From Sapria himalayana (taxonomy: Eukaryota; Streptophyta; Magnoliopsida; Malpighiales; Rafflesiaceae): 64,000 nucleotides of DNA. Under the pieces are notes generated by a model. It searched no databases, had not been told where the DNA came from, and saw only the letters and a program-made list of their open reading frames with translations. Every line of letters begins with the position of its first letter. Within the stretch, counting starts at the first letter, position 1. Position numbers and translations under genes: made by a program. Where the stretch lies: the NCBI GenBank assembly GCA_029783825.1, contig JAREIK010012050.1, forward strand, positions 96,571 to 160,570, in the 5' to 3' direction. This document shows positions 26,205-39,674 of the stretch, one piece after another.

Positions 26205-28709
26205 AATTTATTTTGTTCCTCTCTCAACTCTAGAATGATTGCTAAAGCTCTAACCAAAATAATAGGATCTTTTACATAATATATATTATGTCTTATCATG
26301 TTTGATGTTGAATCACTAGGCTATCAAAGTTAATTTGACACATGTACGCAAACAGGCTAAACTAAAGTTGTACCCTATGTGTTGAAATAGCTAGTTGTTG
26401 AGGATGCTATTTATATTGATTATTGTAATTTCTTCTAAAATATTTCTCATGCACACACTCAAAGCAATTTTTTTAAACATAGTTCACCTCAAAAAAATAA
26501 CCACCTTGTAGCCTATTAGAACAAACTAGCCCCTGGGCATTTTGAGCAAGGCAAGAAGTATGGGCCCTCTTTCAATCAAGAATCAAAAAATTTATTTTAT
26601 TGGCATGTCTAAGCCTTTTTTTATATTCTCATTGATATGAAAAGTATTATTTCTTTCTTTTTATATTAAATGAGTTATGTATAAAAGCTCACAATACCCA
26701 AAAAGGTGTAAATGAATCATATTCAAATGTATAAAAGGTTTTAATCATTGCTCAAATTATTAGTCTTGCATATTGACACTTGAGGTCATAAATCAAAGGA
26801 AAAAGCCATAATGATATTTCAAATCCCAAGAAATTTAGATATAGAAAGTTATAAAGAGTAGTACTCGAGCTTTAACTATTTATAGGGTCATGACTTTTGC
26901 TCTTGAGGAATGTCCAAAGTTACAATCATTCCTAGTGCAATGACTTTGCAATATAAAGATAAAATGCACAAGCTATGGTCATATCCAATACTGTGACCTA
27001 GTATTATAGTGATTAAATATGTAGTCTTGATCTTATTAGTGCCATAACAATATGTTCGCTAGAGAGACACAAGTTATGGCATATTCTCATCGTTATGATT
27101 TTGTGTTCTGGAGACAAAATTTACAATCATGACCATTTCTAATGCTACAATAATCTAAAGCAAGAAAGGGAATGAATCTATAACTCACCCCTTGAGTCAT
27201 GACTTTTTGTTACATATACAAAAAGATAAATCTGTGACATTCCTAAAAGTTTTGAATTCGAATATAAATTTAACACTTAGTCATTTGATTATAAAAGTGC
27301 ATAACATGAGATTTAGGATTTAGGGTTTATGGATTTGGGTTATAGTTTATGGTTTAGGGTTTAGGATTTAAAGTTTAGGGTTTATGGTTTAGGGTTTAGG
27401 ATTTAAAGTTTAGGGTTTATTGTTTTTTTTGTTTTTTTGGAAAATACACACTTTATTTATCATTTAGGCACACAACTTACAAGAGACTAAAAAACTGACT
27501 AATATAGGCCAACCCAGCAAATCCTATGCACCTTAATGATTCTATGCATAAAATACATAAAAAAGATAATGCCTAATAATTCAAAGCATACGAATACAAC
27601 AAAAATCACCTGGCATTCCCGGACTTCAGAGTTGGCATTGAGTCATTATGCGCACTAGGTCCTTTCCATTCGGATTTGACCAAGCCTTTTGGAGGAACCT
27701 GAATGATGCACCATATTAAAACTATGCAAATATAAGATTGTATTTGTGTGAGGCATGCAGCATCAAGCATTTGCCTATGTCATTGCTATGAAATGAAATA
27801 CATGTAAAACTGAATACCCATAAATCCACAAGTCCATATCTACGGCACTTTGTCAATTCATTCTCACCTATGAATTCCACTTTCTTTTGCTCCAATGATC
27901 CTCAAAAGAGTATCTATTGGGTTAGAATGCTTCATCCTCAAGCTCAAAGAAGTGGCTGTATGTTGCACCGACAAAATATCAAAAAATATGCATGCATCGG
28001 TGTGCATGTGTGATGAAGTCCATCTCATAGTCTAATTATCTACGCGTACAACCAATCTAGAATACTAGTAAAATTACAAAATGCTATAAAGATGGGTCTT
28101 TTGCTCCCGGGAGTGTAGCATCGCCTAATGTTTATTTACAAAATGCATTAGTGGGCCCCACTTAGAGATACTCATGGGTTCTGTTGCCCTCATTGCATGC
28201 TACATAGAGAACAAAGAAAATTGTGTGCGTGAGTATATTATGATCCGTCTTCACAAGTACATGGTGCATACAAAGTCCAAAATACAAATAAGCCTATAAA
28301 CATTAACTACAAGTTTGAATCTTTTGCTACCGTGTGGCTGGTCTAGACTATATTTCTTACTGGCCCAACTTTGTAATGCTTCGAATTTTGCCGGCTCTCC
28401 AATTAATCATGGATAACCACTATTCCTATTAGGCGATGGTTGGGTGGCCCTCTATGGTGCCTTATAAGGCTAGTTGGACCCACTCCTAGCTACTCTTGGG
28501 TTTACTCCCTATCACTTTGCTCGGTCTCGTCAGTTGTCTGAATGTTATCATTCCGGCTTGCTAGTGGGACCCTCTACAAGCTGGTGGCCCATACTTCTAG
28601 TTGCTTCCAGGACTTGCTGGCCCCTCTAAATGCTACACCAAAATGGACAAGAATATGTGCACGTGTGTACTGTGGTCCGTCGCTATGTGTGTGTGGTGCA
28701 GCAGTATCA
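26205..28709 (-). mobile_element. Composite 2.48-kb element, copy B (inverted)
   Basis: This is the reverse-complement copy of the element at 7624-10105, ending in GCAGTATCA at 28701-28709, where the satellite resumes with gggtttaggag. It is slightly longer because its telomere-like tract carries an extra 35-bp copy (27348-27417). The A-rich tail and AATAAA signal appear inverted at about 27421-27460. Several CpG-containing words are kept here and in copy C but are TpG or CpA in copy A (for example cacgtg near 28660). The frame at 28542-28733 is not supported by the other copies and is not called a gene. Confidence 0.7.
27303..27420 (-). repeat. Plant telomere-like tract with 35-bp duplication, copy B
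   Basis: The tract is degenerate TTTAGGG, with words such as gatttaggatttagggttta and tggtttagggtttagg. The unit beginning tatggtttagggtttagg is present twice, at 27348-27382 and 27383-27417. Copies A and C have one such unit. Several TTTAGGG heptamers are intact here, more than in copies A or C. Confidence 0.8.
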
Positions 28710-31700
28710 GGGTTTAGGAGTTTAGTAATTTAAGTATTTATGTATTTTGTGGTTTATAGGTTTTATTTAAATAATTAAATAACAAAAAATTATTTTTATG
28801 ATTTTTTCTCATTTTCAAGGTTATAACCATTGGAAATATTATAATTTTTAATTTTTTTTAAATGTTAATACAATATTTAATTATAATAATCATAAAAATT
28901 AAATATCATGTAAATTCAATATAAATAATTTTATTGATCGATATTATAATACTGATCATAAAATAGATTAATAAACTATTATTAATAAGATAAATATTAA
29001 TTAAAATATATTTGCAAAACCTAAAACGATTCAAAATCAAAGTAAAATATATTACTAAATAATAATTTTTTATTTTTAAATTTTTAATTCTTTTTATAAG
29101 CATATAAAGTTTTTTGATGAAGATAAATTATTTACATTATATTTGCCTCATTCATAATTTTATTTTGCAACTAATATTTCTATAAAAATAAACTAATAAA
29201 TAATTAAAATGAATATTGAAATTATAATGAAAACAAATAAAAATGAGATTTATGATTAATTATTTAGGGTATACCGGTTTAATGGTTTAAGTATTTAGGA
29301 GTTTAGGAGTATAGTGATTTAAATGTTTAGGCATTTAGTAGTTTATATGTTTTATTTAAATATTGAAATAACAAAATAATTATTTTTCAAATTTTTTATC
29401 AATTTTGAAGGTTATATCCTTTATAAATATAATAATTTTTAAATTTTTTTCAAATGTGAATACAATATTTAGTTATAATAAACATAATAATTTTATATCA
29501 TGTAAATTAAAAATAAAAATTTTATTGATAGATATTAATAAACTAAATATAAATATAAATATAATAATGATCAAAAATAAATTAATAAACTATTATTTAT
29601 TGATAGATATTTATATATTATTTATAAATACTTAAACCTTTACAAATGGTTTAAATGTTTAAGTATTTAAAGGTTTTGAGATTTTGGGGTTTAGGAGTTT
29701 AATGATTTAAGCATTTAGGCATTTAGAAGTTAATAGTTTTTATATAAACAATAAAATAACAAAAAATTTATTTTTGTGATTTTATCTCATTTTCAAAGAT
29801 GATACCTATTAAAAATATAATAATTTTTAAATTATTTTCATATGTAAATATAAATTTTAATTATAATAATCTTTATAATTATATATCATGTAAATTCAAT
29901 TTAAACAATTTTATTGATAATTATTCTAATAATGATCAAAAAATAAATTAATAATCTATTATTAAAAAGATAGATATCTATTAAAATATAATTACAAAAC
30001 CTAAAATGATTCAGAAGCAAAGCTAAATATATTACTATATAATAATTTTTTGTTTTGAAATTTTTTTTTCTTTTAAAAAGTTTATCTATAATTTTTTGAT
30101 GAAATATAATTTATATAAATTATCTTTGTCTAGCTCAATTAATTTTGTAATTAATATTTGTATATAAATAAACAAATAAATAATTAAAAAGAATATTTAA
30201 AATAATAATGAAAAAAAATTAGATTTATTATTTATTATTTAGGGATACTATTTTAATTTAAATTAGATTCGTCTCACTAATAATTTATTTTGTAATTAAT
30301 ATTTCTATAAAAATAAAATGATAAATAATTAAAATTAAAATTTAAAATTTTACTGAATAAAAATTAAAAAGGAGATTTATGAATTATTATTAATGTTTAC
30401 CAATTTAATGGTTTAAGTATTTAGAGGTTTTGTCGTTTATAAGTTTAGCGATTTTTGTTTTTAGGCATTTACTGGTATATAGGTTTTATTTAAACAATGA
30501 AATAATAAAAAAAATATTTTTGATATTTTTTTACATTTTCAAAGGTTATAACATTTGAAAATATAATAATTTTAAATTTTTTTAAAAATGTGAATACAAT
30601 ATGTAGTAATAATAATCATTATAATTATATATAATATAAACTTAATATAAACAATTTTATTGATAGATATGATATCAATTATCAAAAAATAAATTAATAT
30701 GCTATTATTAATATGATAAATATAAATTAAAATATAATTAAAAAATCTAAAATGATTCAAAAACAATGTAAAATTTATTACTAAATAATAATTTATGTTT
30801 TTTATTTTTTACTTCTTTTTATAAGCTTATATATTTTTTTGATGAAAAATAAATTATTTAAATTATATTTGTATCACTCTTAATTTATTTTGTAATTAAT
30901 ATTTCAATATATTATTTAAATTATATTTAAGGTTTATGAGTTTAAAGGTTTAAGTATTTAGGGGCTTCGGGGTTTAGGAGTTTAGAGATTTATGTGTTCA
31001 GTTATTTAATGGTTTATACGTTTTATTTAAACAATGATATAATAAAAGATTTATTTTTGTTATTTTTTATCATTTTTGAATGGTATAACCTTTGAAAATA
31101 TAATAATTTTTAAATTTTTTTCAAATGTAAATATAATATTTAGTTATAATAATCTTAATAATTATAAGTCATTTAAATTCAATATTAATAATCACATTGC
31201 TGGATATTATAATAATGATCAAAAAAAATTTAATAAACTATTATTAATAATATAGATATTATTTAAAATATTTTTGCAAAATCTAAATTTATTCAAAATC
31301 AAAGTAAAATATATTATATAATAATAATTTTTTAATGTTTTGATTCTTTTTATTAGTTTATATTTTTGTTAATATAAATAAATTATTTATATTAATTTGT
31401 CTTACTCATAATTTATTTTGTAATTTATAATTATATAATAATAAACTAATAAATTATTAAAATAATTATTTAAAATTATAATCAATACAAATAAAATTGA
31501 GATTTATTATTTATTATTCAGATTATACCTGGTAGAATGGTTTAAGTATTTACGTGTTTTTGGGTCTAGGAGTTTAGTGATTTAAGTGTTTAGACCTTTA
31601 GTGATTTATTGTTATTATCTAAAGAATTAAAAAACAAAAAATTTTATTTTTTGAATTTTTTTAATTTTTGAAGGTTGTAACCTTTGAAAATATAATAATT

Positions 31701-34700
31701 TTAAATTTATTTTAAATGTGAATAAAATATTTAGTTATAATAATCTTAGTAATTATATATAATGTAAACAAAATATAAATAATTTTATAAATAAATATTA
31801 TAATAATGATCAATAAATAATTTAATAAACTAGTATTAATAAGTATGATATAAATTAAAATATAATTGTAGAATCTAAGATGATTCAAAATCACAATAAG
31901 ATATATTACTAAATAATAATTTTTTATTTTAAAAATTTTGCCTAAGCATATATTTTTTTTGATGAAAAATAAAATATATAAATTATATCTGTTTCACTAA
32001 TAATTTATTTTGTAATTAATAGTTCTATAAAAATAAATTGATAAATAATTAAAATGAATATTTAAAATTATAATGAATATTAATAAAAAGAGATTTATTA
32101 TTTATTATTTAGGATATACCTATTTAATGGTTTAAGTTTTTTGTGGTTTTGGGGTTAATGAGTTTATTGATTTATAAGTTTGCACATTTAGGTGTTTATA
32201 GGTTTTATTTAATAAATGAAATAACAAAAAATATATTTTTATGAATCTTCGTGATTTTCAAAGGTTATTTACCTTTGAAAATATAATAATTTTTTAATCT
32301 TTCTAAAATATGAATGCAATACTTAGTTATAATAATCTTAAAAATTATATTTGATGTAAATTTAATATAAAAAATTTTATTATTATATATTATATAATGA
32401 TCGAAAAATAAATTAATAAACTATTATTAATAACATAGATATTAATTAAAATATATTTGCAGAACCCAAAATAATTCAAAATCAATTAAATTATATTACT
32501 AAATAAAATTTTAAATTTTTGAAATTTTGTTTATTTTTATAAGCTTATTTTTTTTCATAAAAAATAATATATTTAAATTATATGTCTCAATCATTATTTA
32601 TTTTGTAATTAATATTTCTATAAAAATAAACTAAAAAATAATCAAAATGAATATTTAAAATTATAATGAATACAAAAAAAATGAAATTATTATTTATTAT
32701 TTAGGTTATATAGGTTTAATGGTTTAAGTATTTAGGGGGGTTTGGGGTTAAGGAGTCTAAATATTTAAATGATTTGTCCTTTAGTGGTTTATAAGTTTTA
32801 TTTAAATAATAAAATAATAAAAAAATTATAATTTTGATTTTTTATTATTTTTGAAGGTTATAACCTTTGAAAATATAATAATTTTTAAATTTTTTCAAAT
32901 GTAAATATAATATTTAGTTATAATAATCTTAATAATTATAAGACATTTAAATTCAATATAAGTAATTTTATTGATAGATATTATAATAATGATTAAAAAA
33001 TAAATTAATAAACTATTATTAATAAGATTGATAGCAATTAATATATAAATGCAAAACCTATATTGATTCAAAATGAAAGTCAAATATATTACTAAATGAT
33101 AATTTTTTGTTTTTAAATTTTTACTTCTTTTTATAAGCTTATATTTATTTTTTGATTAAAAATAAATTATTAAAATTATATTTGTCTTACTATTTATTTA
33201 TTTTGCAATTAATATTTCTATAAAAAATAAACTAATAAATAATTAAAATCAATATTTAAATTATTATGAATACAAATTAAAATGAGATTTATGATTTATT
33301 ATATATGGTATACCGGTTTAATGGAATGTTAATTTAGAAGTTTTGTTGTTTAGGACTTTAGCAATTTATGTTTTTAGGCATTTAGTGGTTTATAGTTTGT
33401 ATTTATATAATATAAATAAAAAAATTTTTTTTGATTATATCTGATTTTCAAAGGTTATAACCTTTAAAAATAAAATAATTTTTTAATTTTTTGAAATGTG
33501 AATACCTGGTAAAATTATATTAATATTACTAATTATATATCATATAAATTCAATATAAACAATTTTAATGATAGATAGTATTATAATGATCAAAAATTAA
33601 ATTAATAAACTATTATTAATAATATAAATATTAATTAAATTATATTTACATAAAACAAAATGATTCGAAATCAAATCAAAATATATTACTAAATAATAAT
33701 ATTTAATTTTCAAATATTTCCTTCTTTTTATAAGCTTATATTTTTTTATTGATTAAAAATAAATTATTTAAATAATATTTGTCTCACTCAATTTATTTTG
33801 TAATTAATTTTTCTAAAAAATTAAACTTTAAATAATTAAAATGAATATTTAAAATTATAATAAATAGAAATAAAAATGAGATTTATTATTTATTAAGTAG
33901 TATATAGCTGTTAAAAGTTTTATGTATTTAGGGGTTTCGGGGTCTATGAGCTTACTGAATTAAGTAAGTATGCATTTAATGATCTATAGGGTTTATTTTA
34001 AAAATGAAATAACAAACAATTTATTTTTATTATTTTTTCTAATTTTTTAAGGTTATAACCTTTGAAAATATAATAATTTTTAAATTTCTTTTCAAAAGTG
34101 AATATAATATATATTTATAATAATCATAATAATTATATATCATATAAATTCAATATAAACTATTTTATTGATTGATATTCTAATAATTATCAAAAAATAT
34201 ATCAATAATCTATTATGAATAAGATTGATATTACTTAAAATATAATATCAAAACCTAAAATGATTCAAAAGCAAAACAAAATATATCACTAAATAATAAT
34301 TATTTGTTTTTAAATTTTAAAGATATTTATAAGCTTATATATTTTTTGATGAAAAATATTTTTAATAAATTATATTTTTAAATCATGATTTATTTTATGA
34401 TTAATATATATATATAAATAAAAAACTAAACAATAAAAATGATTTTTTAAAATTATAATGAAAACAAATAAAAATGAGATTTATTAATTATTATTTTGTG
34501 TATGCTGGTTTAGAGGATGATCTATATAGGGGTATCGAGATTTTGTAGTTTAGTCAACGAAATGTTTAGGTATTTAGTGGTGTATAGGTTTTATTTAAAC
34601 AATGAAATAATAAAAAAACTATTTTTTTTTATTTTTAGACATTTTCAAAGGTCAAAACCTTTGAAAATTTAATAATTTTAAAATTTTTTTCAAAAGTTAA

Positions 34701-34900
34701 TATAATATTTAGTCATAATAATCATTATATTTATTTATGATATAAATTCAATATAAACATTTTTATTGAATAATATTCTAATAATGATCAAAAAATAAAT
34801 TAATAATTTATTATTAGTAAGATAGATATCAATTAAAATATAATTAAAAAACCATAAATTATTCAGAAGAAAAGCAAAATAAATTACTATATAATAATTT
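28710..34900 (-). repeat. Satellite array, - orientation, segment 5 (HOR copy next to element B)
   Basis: Monomers in minus orientation with blocks near 28720, 29310, 29680 (V), 30430 (N, with a short chimeric unit at 30255), 30980 (T), 31570 (U), 32150 (H), 32750 (K), 33340 (N), 33940 (X) and 34540 (P). The same order read in plus orientation is found left of element C (42800-50336), so the two are inverted copies of one HOR haplotype. The rearranged V-monomer structure (29490-29650) matches 6680-6830 and 49395-49520. No gene is seen. Confidence 0.92.
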
Positions 34901-36555
34901 TTTGGTTTGAAATTTTTTTTTCTTTTAAAAAGTTTATTTATAAATTTTTGATGAAAAATAATTTATATAAATTATATTTGTTTAACTCAGTTTATTTTGT
35001 AATTAATAATTATATAAAAATATACAAATAAATAATTAAAATGTATATTTAAAATTATAATGAAAAAAAATGAGGTTTATTATTTATTATTTAGGGTATA
35101 CCAGTTTAATTTAAATTTGATCTATCTAACTAATAATTTATTTTGTAATTAATATTTCTATAATAAAACTAATAAATAATTAAATTTAAAATTTAAAATT
35201 AAACTCAATAAAAATTAATATGAAATTTATGATTTATTATTAATGTATACCAGTTTAATTGTTTAAGTATTTAGAGGTTTTTTCATTTAGGAGTTTAGCG
35301 ATTTATGTTTTTAGGGATATAGTGGTTTATAGGTTTTATTTAAACAATAAAATAAAAAAATTATAATTTTTTCTCATTTTCATAGGTCAACCTTTTAAAA
35401 TATAATAATATTTAAAATTTTTGAAATGTGAATACAATATTTAGTTATAATAATATTAATAATTATATATCATATAAATTCAATATAAACAATTTTATTG
35501 ATAGATATTATAATAATGATCAAAAATTAAATTAATAAACTATTAATAATAAGATATATATTAATTATAAATATTTACAAAACCAAAATCGATTCTAAAT
35601 TAAAGAAAAATATATTACTTAATAATAATTTTTAATTTTTAAATTTTTACTTATTATATAAGCGTAAATACTTTTATTGATTAAAAAAAATATTTAAATT
35701 ATATTTGTCGCACTCAATTTATTTTGTAATAAATATTTCTATAGTAATGAACTAATAAATAATTAAAATAAATATTTAAAATTATAATAAATAGAAATAA
35801 AAATTCGATTTATTAATTATTAAGTAGTATATAATAGTTTAATGGTTTATGTATTTAAGCATTACGAGGTTTAGTAGTCTACTGATTTAACTGTGTATGC
35901 ATTTAGTGGTTATAGGTTTTATTTAAAAAATAATTAAAAAAAATTATTTTTATTATTTTTTGATATTTTAAAATGTTATAACCTTTGAAAATATAATAAT
36001 TTTTAAATTATTTTAAAAAGTGAATTTAATATTTAGTTATAATAATCATTATATTTATATTTCATATAAATTCAATATAAATAATTTTATTGATAAATAT
36101 TCTAATAATGATTAAAAAAGAAATTAATAATCTATTATTAATAAGATAGATATCAATTAAAATATAATTACAAAACCTAAAATGATTTAGAAGGATAACA
36201 AAATATATTACTATATAATAAATTTTTGTTTTGAAATTTTTTCTTCTTTTTATAAGTTTATCAATATTTTTTGAATAAAAAAATTTATATAAATTATATT
36301 TGTCTAACACATAATTTATATTGTAATTAATATTTAATAAAAATAAACTAATAAATAATTAAAATGAATATTTTAAATTATAATGAAAAAAATAATATAG
36401 AGATTTATTATTTATTATTTAGTGTATACCAGTTTAAAAGGATTATCTATTTAGGGTTTTCGAGATTTCGGAGTTTTTAACTTAAGTGTTTAGGCATTTA
36501 GTAGTTTATATGATTTATTTAAACAATGAAATAACAAAAATTTTTTTTTGATATT

Positions 36556-36597
36556 TTATTACATTTTCAAAGGTTATAACCTTTGAAAATGTAATAA
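36556..36597. other. 42-bp perfect palindrome in an R-type monomer
   Basis: The left arm TTATTACATTTTCAAAGG plus TTA is mirrored exactly by TAACC...TGTAATAA, with its centre between 36576 and 36577. In the related monomer near 30530 the left flank is tttttacattttc and the right is gaaaatataataa, so the outer arms do not match. Here both outer arms have become symmetric. It is the longest perfect palindrome I found in the window. Confidence 0.9.
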
Positions 36598-37947
36598 TTT
36601 TAAATTTTTTAAAAATGTGAATACACTATTTAGTAATAAGAATCATTATAATTATATATATTATAAACTAAATATAAATAATTTTATTGATATTTATGAT
36701 ATCAATTATCAAAAAATAAATTAATATGCTATTTTTAATATGATAGATATAAATTATAATATAATTGCAAAACCTAAAATGATTCAAAATCAAAGTAAAA
36801 TTTATTACCAAATAATAATTTTTGTTTTTTAGTTTTTGCTTCTTTTTATAAGATTATATTTTTTTTGAAGAAAAATAAATTATTTAAATTATATTTAAGG
36901 TTTACGAGTTTAAATTTTAAGTATTTAGGGGCTTTTCTATTTAGGAGTTTATAGATTTATGTGTTTAGGAATTTAGTGGTCTATAAGTTTTATTTAAACA
37001 ATGATATAACAAAAAATTTATTTCTATTTTTTTATCTAATTTTTCAAGATTATAACCTTTGAAAATATAAAAATTTCTAAATTTTTTTCAAATGTAAATA
37101 TAATATTTAGTTATAATAATCTTAATAAATATAAGTCATTTAAATTCAATATAAATAATCAGATTGCTGAATATTATAATAATGATCAATAAATAAATTA
37201 ATAAACTATTATTAATATGATAGATATTATTTAAAATATATTTGCAAAATCTAAATTTATTCAAAATCAAAGTATATATTACTAAATAATACATTTTTTT
37301 TAATATTTTGCTTTTTTAATAAGTTTATATTTTTGTTATTAAAAATATATTATTTAAATTATATTTGTCCTCATCATAAATTATTTTGTAATTTATAATT
37401 CTATAAAAATAAACTGATAAATAAGTAAAATAAATATTTAAAATTATAATGAATACAAATAAAATTCAGATTTATTATTTATTAATTATTATTCAGGATA
37501 AACAAGTTTAATGGTTTAAGTATTTAGGTGTTTTGGGGTTTAGTCATTTAAGTGTTTATCCCTTAAGTGATTTTATCGAATTTTTGAAGGTTTTAACCTT
37601 TGAAAATATAATAATTTTTAATTTTTTTTTAAATGTGAATATAATATTTCGTTATAATAATCTTGATAAATATATATAATGTAAAATCAATATATATAAT
37701 ATTATTAATAGATATTATAATAATGATCAATAAATAAATTAATAAACTATTATAAATTAGAATGATATAAATTAAAATATAATTGGAAAATCTAAAATTA
37801 TTCAAAATTAATTTAAAATAAATTACTAAATAATAATATTTTGTTTTAAAAATTTTGCCTCTTTTTATGATCTTATATTTTTTTGATAAGAAAAAAATTA
37901 TTTATATTATATCTGTCTCACTAATAATTTATTTTGTAATTAATATA

Positions 37948-38015
37948 TCAGTTTTAAAAATAAACTGATTATTTATATTATTATTTATATTATATCAGTT
38001 TTAAAAATAAACTGA
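37948..38015. repeat. Duplicated 21-bp hairpin
   Basis: TCAGTTT, a 7-base spacer and AAACTGA form a hairpin at 37948-37968. The hairpin and its flank are repeated 47 bp on, at 37995-38015. The normal monomer has a single weak version at this place. Confidence 0.75.
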
Positions 38016-38170
38016 TAAATAATTAAAATGAATATTTAAAATTATAATGGATACTAATAAAAATGAGATTTATTATTTATTATTTAAAGTATACTAATTT
38101 AAACACTTATGTATTTATGAACTTCGGGGTTTAGGAGTATAGTCATTAAGAATTTAGGTATTTTGTGGTT

Positions 38171-38716
38171 TATAGATTTTATTTAAAAAATCTAATAACA
38201 AAAAATATATTTTTTTATTTTTTCTTATTTTCAAATGTTATAACCTTTGAAAACTTAATAATTTTTAATTTTTTTTAAAATATGAAAATATTATTTTGTT
38301 ATAATAATCTAAATAATTATATATTATGTAAATTCAATATAAATAATTTTTTTTATAGATTTTATTTAAAAAATCTAATAACAAAAAATATATTTTTTTA
38401 TTTTTTCTTATTTTAAAATGTTATAACCTTTGAAAATTTAAAAATTTTTAATTTTTTTTAAAATATGTACATATTATTTTGTTATAATAATCTAAATAAT
38501 TATATATTATCTAAATTCAATATAAATAATTTTTTTATAGATTTTATTTAAAAAATCTAATAATAAAAAATATATTTTTTTATTTTTTCTTATTTTCAAA
38601 TATTATAACCTTTGAAAACTTAATAATTTTTATTTTTTTTAAATAAGAAAATATTATTTTGTTATAATAATCTAAATAATTATATATTATGTAAATTCAA
38701 TATAAATAATTTTTTT
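38171..38716 (-). repeat. Nested 182-bp tandem triplication
   Basis: The junction word tatagattttatttaaaa begins at 38171, 38354 and 38536, and tatag recurs at 38716. This gives three tandem units of 183, 182 and 180 bp. Each unit covers only the part of the monomer from the end of the octamer block through the palindrome to the tataaataatttttt segment. The units differ from each other at few positions, so this is a young local amplification within an older monomer. Confidence 0.88.
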
Positions 38717-39646
38717 ATAGATATTATGATGACCATAATAAAATAAATTAATAAACTTTTCTTAATAAGATAGATATTAAATAAAATTTATTTGCAAAAC
38801 CTAAAATGATTCAAAATCAAAGTAAAATATATTAATAAGATAGATATTAAATAAAACTAATATTAATAATATAAAATATACAGGTTTAAAAGATTATATA
38901 TTTAGGAGTTTTTTCGATTTAAGAATTTAGTGATTTAAGTGTTTAGGCATTAGTAGGTTATAGGTTTTATATAAAAAATAAAATAAGAAAAAAAAATTTT
39001 TTGTTATTTGTTCTCATTTTTGAAGGATATAACCTTTGAAACTATAACAATTTTTAAATTTTTTTAAATGTGAATACTATATTTAGTTATGATAATCTTA
39101 ATAATTATATATCATGTAAATTCAATATAAACAATTATATTGATATATATTATAATAATGATCATACAAAAGATTAATAAACAATTATTAATAAGATTAA
39201 TATTGTTTAAAATATATTTACAAAACCTATAATGATTCAAAATCAAAGTGAAATAATTTACTAAATATTAATAATAATTTTTTAAATTTTTGTATCTATT
39301 TATAAGCTTATATATTTTTTGATGAAAAATAAATTATTTAAATTATATTTGTCTAACTATTAATTTATTTTTTAATTTATATTTCTATAAAAATTAACTA
39401 ATAAATATTTAAAATGTATATATAAAATTCTAAAGAATACTAATAAAAATGAGATTTATTATTTATTATTTAGGGTATACCTATTTAATGGTTTAAGTTT
39501 ATAGTGGTTTTGGGTTTAATGAGTTTATTGATTTATATGTTTACACATTTAGGTTTTATTTATTGATTTATAGGTTTTATTTATTGATTTATAGGTTTTA
39601 TTTAATCAAAGTAATAACAAAAAATTTATTTTTATGAATTTTTGTG

Positions 39647-39674
39647 ATTTTCAAAGGTTATAACCTTTGAAAAT
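39647..39674. other. 28-bp perfect palindrome in an H-type monomer
   Basis: ATTTTCAAAGGTTA is followed directly by its reverse complement. The same-type monomer at 12451 has lost symmetry (tgttataatt), so the palindrome decays independently in individual copies. Confidence 0.9.
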
